This document shows positions 18,481 through 25,320 of a DNA stretch of 64,000 bases, piece by piece. This DNA comes from JABDLO01 sp035327565 (lineage in GTDB: Bacteria; Bacteroidota; Bacteroidia; Chitinophagales; Saprospiraceae). The notes beneath the pieces were generated by a model. That model did no database searches. It was given only the letters and a program-made list of their open reading frames with translations, and was not told the origin of the DNA. The stretch is from contig DAOLDB010000007.1 of NCBI GenBank assembly GCA_035327565.1, positions 1-64,000 on the forward strand. Direction: 5' to 3'. A program made the position numbers and the translations under genes. Numbering within the stretch: the stretch's first letter is position 1; each line of letters begins with the position of its first letter.

Positions 18481-19230
18481 GTGAAAATTGATTATATCAT
18501 AAAGTTTTTCTCCGGTAAGGTTCCGGTATACAGCATATTGACAGACACGCACGCCCATTGGTTGCCGGGCATAGATGATGGTCCCAAATCAGTAGATGAG
18601 AGCCTGGAAATGTTGAAAAGATATAACCAAATGGGATTTCGACATTTGATAGCCACGCCGCATATTTACCGGGACTATTACCCTAATACTCGTCAAAGCA
18701 TTAAACTTGCATTTGAAGAAATACAGAAGATAGCAAAGAATCAATTTCCAAATCTTCACCTTTCTTTTGCAGCCGAATATTATCTCGATGATCACTTTGA
18801 CATTTTATTAAAAAACAGGGAACTATTAACATTTGGCGTTTCTTATGTGTTGGTAGAGCAAGGGTTCTTTGCAGAGACCCCGGGGCTGAACAAGACATTA
18901 TTTGAAATGCAAATTGCCGGTTATCAACCCGTTCTCGCACACCCGGAGCGATACATTTATTATCATAAAAACGACACCAGGGTTCATTCTTTAAAAAATT
19001 CCGGTGTCAAATTTCAGGTAAACCTCCTGAGTCTGGCGGGGAAATACGGAAAAACCATAGCTCAAAAAGCATCGAAGTGGATCGACCAGGGTTTAATTGA
19101 CTTTGTGGGTACTGACGCACATCATTCAAGAGATCTTGACCTTATCCGCAATCTTCAACTGAAAGTGGCCTGGAAAGAGAAGCTTGGAGGTATGGACGAA
19201 TTAGACTTCGATCGCATTTCTACTTCTTGA
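18481..19230 (+). CDS. cpsB: CpsB/CapC-type PHP tyrosine phosphatase
   Basis: A 249-residue PHP-domain metallophosphatase. His24-x-His26 in TDTHAHWLPGIDDGP, ATPHIYRDYY, AHPERYIYY and GTDAHHSRD supply the three-metal site typical of CpsB/YwqE. These enzymes dephosphorylate the tyrosine tail of BY-kinases and so set polymer length and export; the likely partner here is the kinase at 25321. The GTG start at 18481 is supported by a good Shine-Dalgarno site (AGGAG, 18470-18474), unusual for this phylum. A 210-bp gap without a gene precedes it, and a separate transcription unit (19294-23913) divides it from the kinase genes. Confidence 0.9.
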   Translation: MKIDYIIKFFSGKVPVYSILTDTHAHWLPGIDDGPKSVDESLEMLKRYNQMGFRHLIATPHIYRDYYPNTRQSIKLAFEEIQKIAKNQFPNLHLSFAAEYYLDDHFDILLKNRELLTFGVSYVLVEQGFFAETPGLNKTLFEMQIAGYQPVLAHPERYIYYHKNDTRVHSLKNSGVKFQVNLLSLAGKYGKTIAQKASKWIDQGLIDFVGTDAHHSRDLDLIRNLQLKVAWKEKLGGMDELDFDRISTS

Positions 19231-19252
19231 TCAATGAATTTCCATAACTTTG
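19227..19252 (+). promoter_or_regulatory. Candidate Bacteroidota promoter of the phosphoramidate unit
   Basis: A TTG at 19227-19229 and a perfect -7 element TAACTTTG at 19245-19252 are separated by 15 bases, slightly short of the usual spacing. It overlaps the end of the phosphatase gene and lies about 40 bases before the start of the glutamine-kinase-like gene. This would make 19294-23913 independently transcribed inside the capsule operon. Confidence 0.5.
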
Positions 19253-19293
19253 CACACTTTTTAATATTCATATTACAGACTATACTATAAGTC

Positions 19294-22200
19294 ATGCAGG
19301 TATTCATTTTTGGTGCAGCCAAAGGAGCAGATTTTAATGATTCTTCAAAAAATCAGCATTTTCTTAATACACTTGTTAAAGGCAAACGCGTACTGGATTG
19401 GACATTACATGGGCTATATCAGGCAGGTTTCAAATCGCGGGATATTAATTTTATAGGAGGATATAATATTGAAAGTATCATCAAAGCTTACCCGGATATT
19501 AGCTATGTAATCAATCCCCAATGGATGAACACACATGTTGTTGGATCATTGCGATATGCTATGCAGGTCTGGAAAGGTGGGGATATTTTAATCATGTTTG
19601 CAGATACAGTTTTTCGACCCAAGGTATTCAGCAGGATCTTACTGGAGAAGAATGAGATAATTGCAGGAATCGACACTGATTGGAAATCCAGGGTAGTGTC
19701 CAATCATTTGAGGCAATTGGCAGAAAAAGTCATTCTTTCCGAAAATATAATAATAAAGGCTGGCAGGCAATCCATAAATATTGAAGAAGCAAGTGCGCAA
19801 TTTTCAGGATTGGTGGCCTTTAGTTCTGAAATGGCAGAAAAACTTCAAAAGTTATTTTCTAATGGTTCTGATACTTCCCCAAGGCCACTGTCCGACAATG
19901 ACAGTATTACGGATTTAATGGGATATATTTTGAGAAACTGGAATGTCCCCATCACTTCATTTGAAATTGCTGGCCAATGGGCGGAGTTAGATTCGCCTTC
20001 CGACCTGGCCCGATTTGTCTTTGGTACAAAAGCGGAGACACTGGAAAGGATTAAGCCATTTGTCAAAAAATCCATTATTTGTGATCAGATACATTTTCGA
20101 CTAAACGACTGGGAAAAGGACAGTGAAAAAATCATTCATGAAATTCAATCTCAATTTCAAAATGAAAAACTCATCATAAGAAGCAGTTCTTTGGAAGAAG
20201 ATTCCTGGGAGTCGTCTCAGGCTGGTGCATTTTTAAGCATCGCTGATGTTCCGGCTGGCGATAGACCGAAATTGCAAGATGCCATTACTCGGGTCATTCA
20301 TGCGTTTTGTGAAAACGGGACAGGCAACTACAACCCTAAAAATCAGGTTCTTGTCCAACCTTTTATTTCCAATGTCGCCATGAGCGGAGTAGCATTTTCT
20401 AAACAACTTGAGAAAAGAACACCTTATTACCTAATCAATTATGATGACACTTCCGGAAAAACCGATACCGTGACTTCTGGTTCTTTGTCCTCCTCCAAGT
20501 CTGTTACTATCTATCAGAATGCAAAATCCAAACCTGGAGATAAAAGAATTTACCGTGTAACTCAAGCCATAAAGGAATTAAAAAAGATTACGGGCTACGA
20601 CTCTCTGGATGTTGAATTTGTAATGACCAAAAACAACGATTTATTTATCGTACAGGTGAGACCTATAACGCTTCATAGCGGTCTGAACGAGATCCGGGAT
20701 TTTGACGAAAGACTGAAATCTGTAAAAAAGGTGGTTAAATCGCGCCTAAAAAGATATCCACACATATTTGGTGAAACTACTGTATTAGCCGACATGCCTG
20801 ATTGGAATCCTGCGGAAATGATATCCATTCGTCCCAATCCATTAGCTCTTTCGCTATACACATACCTCATTACCCATCGTGTCTGGCGAGAGGCACGTGC
20901 AATGATCGGTTACCACAATCCGGCTCCGGAAAGACTTCTTTTTTGCATTGCAGGACATCCTTACATAGATGTCAGGAACAGCTTCAACAATCTGATTCCT
21001 GCAGGGTTACCGAAATCCCTTGCTGATAAACTGGTTACTCATTACATTCAAAGGCTTAAAGACAATCCTCATTTCCATGATAAAGTTGAGTTTGAAATAG
21101 CCATCACTTGTTATACACCTGATATTGATCATCATATTCGCCGTCTTGCAGATGCTGGATTTACGGGCTCTGAAATAAATGCCTTAAAGAATGCTCTTAG
21201 AAAACTCACTTCCGACGCAATTACTGGTAAACATCACTCGATTGACTCTTTAATTAAACTTACAGAATCTTTAGAGCCCAGAAACCGGAAATTGCGTGCA
21301 AAAAACCACAAAGCCCGCGAAATACCCGGTTTAATCCAGTTTCTTTTAGATGATTGTATTGAAAGAGGCACTATTCCTTTTTCCATTCTTGCAAGATATG
21401 GATTTATTGCTTCATCCATTTTACGTGGTTTGGTGAATAAAAAGGTTATAACAGAAGAAGAAAAAAATGCATTCATGAATTCCATTGAAACCATAGCCGG
21501 CCAATTGGTTGATTCCATGAATGAGGTATTAAATGGCAAGCTTTCTCTGGAAGATTTTCTTGTTAAATTTGGCCATTTGAGACCGGGAAGCTATGATATT
21601 ACCTCCTATAGCTATAATGAAAAGCCTTATTATTATTTTCCCGAAAGAGAATTAAAACAAAACGGAAAGTCCCATGAAAGTAAATCCAGCCGAAGTGAAT
21701 ATTCATTCAGCAACACGTCCAGGAAAAGAATAAGGCAGGAAATCAAAGATATGGGCCTTGATGTATCTGTAAATACTTTGCTGAATTTTATACGAAAAGC
21801 AACAGCTGCCCGAGAGTATGCGAAATTCCAATTTACAAAAAATCTGGACAAGGTACTCAAGTTGATTCACATATGGGGAGAAGCTTATGGATTTTCCCGT
21901 AATGATATGCAATACTTATTCATTGATGATATACTCCAGTTGGCAACCATCACTGTACCTTTGGACATGTCTATCTATATAAAGCAAAAAGTGCAGGAAG
22001 GTCAGTTATGGTATGAAGAATCCCATAAGATCGAAACGCCTCAAATGATTTCCTCCATTGGAGATCTTGAAGTTATTGTACATAATACCGCTCAACCGAA
22101 TTTTGTTACAGAAAAAAATATCACCGCTCCAATATGCTTACTTAATAAAAACGTCCAGAAAGATGATTTAAAGGGTAAAATAGTCGTCATTGAAGGTGCG

Positions 22201-22407
22201 GATCCCGGTTATGATTGGATATTTATGCATTCCATTAAAGGATTGATAACCAAGTATGGTGGGGCTGCCTCCCATATGACGATACGCTGTGCTGAATTCG
22301 GACTTCCGGCTGCCATTGGATGTGGAGAAGAAATGTATGAGAAATTACTTTGGGCTCAAAATGTTGAGTTGAATTGTACCAATAAACAAATCCGCATTTT
22401 GGGGTAA
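19294..22407 (+). CDS. L-glutamine kinase-like enzyme (Cj1418 family) with N-terminal nucleotidyltransferase-like domain
   Basis: A 1037-residue multidomain protein. Residues about 1-245 resemble a sugar-phosphate nucleotidyltransferase (INPQWMNTHVVGSL, LIMFADTVF, then WAELDSPSDLARF), but the Gly-rich NTP loop is not recognisable, so this domain may be inactive or regulatory. Residues about 255-460 are the PEP-synthase-type ATP-grasp domain (IRSSSLEEDSWES, ending in VQVRPITL). The C terminus (about 950-1037) is the swivelling phosphohistidine domain, with His994 in GGAASHMTIRCAEFGLPA. There is no pyruvate/PEP-binding barrel, which argues against PEP synthase. The same architecture is seen in C. 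jejuni Cj1418, which phosphorylates the amide of glutamine in capsule phosphoramidate synthesis. The next two genes match the following steps of that pathway. Confidence 0.75.
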   Translation: MQVFIFGAAKGADFNDSSKNQHFLNTLVKGKRVLDWTLHGLYQAGFKSRDINFIGGYNIESIIKAYPDISYVINPQWMNTHVVGSLRYAMQVWKGGDILIMFADTVFRPKVFSRILLEKNEIIAGIDTDWKSRVVSNHLRQLAEKVILSENIIIKAGRQSINIEEASAQFSGLVAFSSEMAEKLQKLFSNGSDTSPRPLSDNDSITDLMGYILRNWNVPITSFEIAGQWAELDSPSDLARFVFGTKAETLERIKPFVKKSIICDQIHFRLNDWEKDSEKIIHEIQSQFQNEKLIIRSSSLEEDSWESSQAGAFLSIADVPAGDRPKLQDAITRVIHAFCENGTGNYNPKNQVLVQPFISNVAMSGVAFSKQLEKRTPYYLINYDDTSGKTDTVTSGSLSSSKSVTIYQNAKSKPGDKRIYRVTQAIKELKKITGYDSLDVEFVMTKNNDLFIVQVRPITLHSGLNEIRDFDERLKSVKKVVKSRLKRYPHIFGETTVLADMPDWNPAEMISIRPNPLALSLYTYLITHRVWREARAMIGYHNPAPERLLFCIAGHPYIDVRNSFNNLIPAGLPKSLADKLVTHYIQRLKDNPHFHDKVEFEIAITCYTPDIDHHIRRLADAGFTGSEINALKNALRKLTSDAITGKHHSIDSLIKLTESLEPRNRKLRAKNHKAREIPGLIQFLLDDCIERGTIPFSILARYGFIASSILRGLVNKKVITEEEKNAFMNSIETIAGQLVDSMNEVLNGKLSLEDFLVKFGHLRPGSYDITSYSYNEKPYYYFPERELKQNGKSHESKSSRSEYSFSNTSRKRIRQEIKDMGLDVSVNTLLNFIRKATAAREYAKFQFTKNLDKVLKLIHIWGEAYGFSRNDMQYLFIDDILQLATITVPLDMSIYIKQKVQEGQLWYEESHKIETPQMISSIGDLEVIVHNTAQPNFVTEKNITAPICLLNKNVQKDDLKGKIVVIEGADPGYDWIFMHSIKGLITKYGGAASHMTIRCAEFGLPAAIGCGEEMYEKLLWAQNVELNCTNKQIRILG

Positions 22408-22413
22408 AAAGGT

Positions 22414-23097
22414 ATGAAAAAAATAGGCATCACCCAACGCGTAGATCATCGGAAAGATATCAATGAAAAAAGAGATTGTCTGGACCAGCGATGGATACAA
22501 TTGGCACAGACTATTGGAGTTATTTTAATACCTGTACCCAATACGATGCGAGATCCGATAGGTTTTGTTAAAACTCTCAACATTGAAGGAATAATATTTT
22601 CCGGTGGCAACCATGTCGGGGAACTTTATGGCAAGGTTGTAGAAAAAAAAGGAGAGGCAGAGGTAAAGGACGTTTTTACTGAAAGAGATCGAACAGAATA
22701 TGCTCTTTTAACATATGCATTGCGTTTTCAAATTCCACTTTTAGGTGTTTGCCGGGGTATGCAAATGATTTACTCCTATTTTGGAGGTGATTTAAAGAAA
22801 GTTGACCATAGTGTTCATGTTGCCAGACGTCATTCCATCCATTGGGCAAGTGAACTGATGGTCCGGTTTTATAATAATCAAAAGGAAGTCAATTCATATC
22901 ACGGGTTTGGCATTGAATCTCCTGTTTCCAATACGCAGCTTGAAGTGACAGGGATTTATCATAAAGAAGTAGAGTCTTTTAAGGTAAAGGATTCAGAAGT
23001 ATATGGTGTGATGTGGCATCCCGAAAGAGAGGAGCCATTCAGTGATGGAGATGTCCAATTACTTAAGTATATATTCAAAATTGATGAGCCCATTTGA
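22414..23097 (+). CDS. Class I amidotransferase-like hydrolase (gamma-glutamyl-CDP-amidate hydrolase, Cj1417-like)
   Basis: A 227-residue class I glutamine-amidotransferase fold without a synthase partner domain. The catalytic triad is complete: Cys113 in GVCRGMQM, His202 and Glu204 in WHPERE. It belongs near the gamma-Glu-GABA hydrolase group (ITQRVD at the N terminus, FSGGNHVG oxyanion region). Set between a glutamine-kinase-like gene (6 bp upstream) and a cytidylyltransferase gene, it best fits C. jejuni Cj1417, which hydrolyses CDP-L-glutamine to CDP-amidate and glutamate. Alone it would be annotated only as a gamma-glutamyl hydrolase. Confidence 0.75.
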   Translation: MKKIGITQRVDHRKDINEKRDCLDQRWIQLAQTIGVILIPVPNTMRDPIGFVKTLNIEGIIFSGGNHVGELYGKVVEKKGEAEVKDVFTERDRTEYALLTYALRFQIPLLGVCRGMQMIYSYFGGDLKKVDHSVHVARRHSIHWASELMVRFYNNQKEVNSYHGFGIESPVSNTQLEVTGIYHKEVESFKVKDSEVYGVMWHPEREEPFSDGDVQLLKYIFKIDEPI

Positions 23098-23154
23098 TGT
23101 GTTAGCATGGTTGCACGCCAGCCACCTTTATCATTACAATTCTGAAACTAACGT

Positions 23155-23913
23155 ATGAACGCAATTATTTTAGCTGCCGGACAGGGTACCCGGCTACGTC
23201 CCTTTACTGATCATGTTCCCAAGTGTATGGTTGAGGTAAGAGGGCGACCCATTCTACTTCATCAATTGCATACCCTGAAAAAGGAAGGAATTGATAATAT
23301 CATCGTCGTATGTGGATACCGGGAAGAGAAAATCCATTCTCAGGGAATTATTAAAGTTTTAAATCCTGAATTTGCGACGACAAATATGGTATATAGTCTG
23401 TTTTGTGCTGAGTCGAACCTAAAGCCACCTTTTATATTGTGTTATGGTGACATCATTTATCATCCTGACACCTTGCGGCAAATTGTAGATGATGACAGGG
23501 ATATTGTCATAGCTTCTGACCGTGATTGGTATCAATATTGGCGCTCACGATGTGAAGACCCTTTAAACGATGCAGAGTCCTTCCGGAAAGGTGATAAAGG
23601 AAAAGTCCAATCATTAGGGAAGATAGCCTCAAATGTTAATGAAATTGAAGGACAGTTTATAGGAATGATTCGGTTTTCTAGACATGGATGGGACAGAATG
23701 AGAGAAGAATACCATACATGCAGGAAGAATCCTGAGTGTGCAGCCAATGCATGGAATTCCGGAAGAACACTTCATCTTGCTTACATGACCGATATATTGA
23801 ATCATCTGGCAGGCAAGGGTCATTTGCATTACTCAGAGATTAACAGGGGGTGGTTTGAAATTGACAATCACGATGATTTAAGGATTGCGGAGCAAAACAT
23901 GTGGCAGCATTAA
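23155..23913 (+). CDS. Nucleotidyltransferase, probable CTP:phosphoglutamine cytidylyltransferase (Cj1416-like)
   Basis: A 252-residue LicC/GlmU-type nucleotidyltransferase. The N-terminal loop LAAGQGTRLRPFT and the lysine motif PKCMVEVRGRP are intact; GDIIYHP holds the metal Asp, and WFEIDNHDDLRIAE near the C terminus is typical of small cytidylyltransferases for phosphocholine-like substrates. In isolation it could be a phosphocholine or sugar-phosphate cytidylyltransferase. In this context it most likely joins CMP to L-glutamine phosphate, as Cj1416 does. It ends the three-gene unit and is followed by 550 bases without a gene. Confidence 0.75.
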   Translation: MNAIILAAGQGTRLRPFTDHVPKCMVEVRGRPILLHQLHTLKKEGIDNIIVVCGYREEKIHSQGIIKVLNPEFATTNMVYSLFCAESNLKPPFILCYGDIIYHPDTLRQIVDDDRDIVIASDRDWYQYWRSRCEDPLNDAESFRKGDKGKVQSLGKIASNVNEIEGQFIGMIRFSRHGWDRMREEYHTCRKNPECAANAWNSGRTLHLAYMTDILNHLAGKGHLHYSEINRGWFEIDNHDDLRIAEQNMWQH

Positions 23914-24332
23914 ACAAAGCCAGGTCTGGGTATCTTAGGACAAAGCATGATTGTTATATAAATGAATTAATTGAGTAAAATTTGTTTGTGTTTTTTATGT
24001 GATTTTTAATCACTGTATTCCTTTGCGGGATAACAGGCGTAACAAAATACTTTAAAAAAATTCATTGTTTGGGAAATTATAGAATCCCCCTCGAAACACG
24101 CGATCAGCGGGAAATAAATGAAATGATAGAGATAACCCTATTGTAGAAATAAATACATAAAATATTGGGATTAGCGACAATAGAGAAGACTCTATGGAAA
24201 ATGATAGATGAATACTTTTAATTTCTATGAGCTTCGAGGAAATTTTTTACCGCAGATTATTCCGGTTGCTTCGCAGTTCAGACAGCTTTTCAATTTGGGG
24301 TAAAATGTGAGGTGAGCCTAGATTTTTGCCTA

Positions 24333-24367
24333 TTCCTGAAAACTGCTTTAAAATTTGTTTTCAGGAA
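24333..24367. repeat. 11-bp perfect inverted repeat upstream of wza
   Basis: Left arm TTCCTGAAAAC (24333-24343) and right arm GTTTTCAGGAA (24357-24367) are exact reverse complements around a 13-base AT-rich loop. No T-run follows, so it is a poor intrinsic terminator. It ends 57 bases before the -7 element and may be a regulatory site. Confidence 0.55.
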
Positions 24368-24424
24368 AAATGATATTGCTAAACTTCTATTATTTTTTGC
24401 GTTCATTCCTTTGCAGGATATTTA

Positions 24425-24432
24425 TAACTTTG
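24425..24432 (+). promoter_or_regulatory. Candidate -7 promoter element (TAACTTTG) of the export genes
   Basis: Exact TAnnTTTG match, 31 bases before the wza ATG. A TTTG at 24396-24399 is a possible but over-spaced -33 box (25 bases). A second TTG at 24411-24413 is too close. Confidence 0.5.
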
Positions 24433-24463
24433 AACTTAGCAATGTGATGACAAATATCAAAAC

Positions 24464-25279
24464 ATGAAAAAACTTCCTTTCATTTCATTCGTTCTCCTGG
24501 TTTTCATAACCATGAGTATGTTTACTTCCTGTCTTATGTATAAAGATATTGTAAATTTTCAAGACGGTCAGGATTTGGGAGATGGAAGATTAGACACCAT
24601 CACCAATTTTGCCAAATGGACCATACAACCTGAAGACATCATACAGGTTAATGTTTATAGTACCAATCAGGAAGTAGCCAACCAGTTCAATATTATTGAT
24701 ACCCGGCAACTGGCGCAAATGATGCGAATGGGAGGAGCTGTAGGCAACCAGTTGATGGAACCTCTGGGATATAGAGTTGACAGTAAAGGTTTCATCGATA
24801 TTCCAGTTATTGGAAAAGTTCTGGCACAAGGGAAAACCATAGAAGAGGTAAAAAATGAAATTGAAGAAATGGTGATTGCTTCCGGATACCTTAACGATGT
24901 CAATGTCCAAACCATGTTTCTGAGTTTTCGAATCACGATCCTGGGAGAGGTTAATGCTCCTGGTTCCTACATCATCCAGTCTCAAAAAATGAATATTCTG
25001 GAAGCTTTGGGTCTGGCCAGGGACATCAATATCTTTGCCAATCGGGACAATATTCTCGTTGTCAGAGAAAAAAATGGGTTAAGGGAATATGGGAGGGTCA
25101 ACCTGAAATCGAAAGAAATTTTTAATTCTCCATATTTTTACTTGCAACCCAACGATGTAGTCTATGTTGAGCCCCATCGGGCTAAGGTTTTGGCTGCTCC
25201 TGACCCGGCAAGCCGCTATGTATCGACAGTAATTGGAGTCATTTCTCTTTTTACTTTGATTTTTACATTAACAAGATAA
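24464..25279 (+). CDS. wza: Wza-family polysaccharide export lipoprotein
   Basis: A 271-residue outer-membrane export protein. Lipoprotein signal with Cys23 (FTSC); polysaccharide-export domain (IQPEDIIQVNVYS, then IDIPVIGKVLAQGKTIEEV) at about 45-155; SLBB domain (ILGEVNAPGSYIIQS) at about 160-240; and a C-terminal hydrophobic helix (about 250-268). Short Wza proteins with one SLBB domain and a C-terminal helix are usual in Bacteroidota. It forms the outer-membrane channel for the polymer and pairs with the kinase/co-polymerase encoded 41 bp downstream. Confidence 0.93.
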   Translation: MKKLPFISFVLLVFITMSMFTSCLMYKDIVNFQDGQDLGDGRLDTITNFAKWTIQPEDIIQVNVYSTNQEVANQFNIIDTRQLAQMMRMGGAVGNQLMEPLGYRVDSKGFIDIPVIGKVLAQGKTIEEVKNEIEEMVIASGYLNDVNVQTMFLSFRITILGEVNAPGSYIIQSQKMNILEALGLARDINIFANRDNILVVREKNGLREYGRVNLKSKEIFNSPYFYLQPNDVVYVEPHRAKVLAAPDPASRYVSTVIGVISLFTLIFTLTR

Positions 25280-25320
25280 GGGGCTCCTGAACGAAATTTA
25301 CTCTTTTCAAAATCCTGCAA

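Larger units (their letters stand above)
23914..24463. other. 550-bp intergenic region before the export genes
   Basis: No coding frame is convincing. It contains a small hairpin (GTGATT, 3-base loop, AATCAC; 23999-24013), an 11-bp perfect inverted repeat at 24333-24367, and a -7 promoter element at 24425-24432. It is the longest gap inside the capsule locus and the natural site for separate control of the export and kinase genes. Confidence 0.6.

Noticed and set aside
19294..22407. Phosphoenolpyruvate synthase
   Set aside because: The C-terminal PEP/pyruvate-binding barrel is missing and the neighbours are an amidotransferase-fold hydrolase and a cytidylyltransferase; glutamine kinase fits better.
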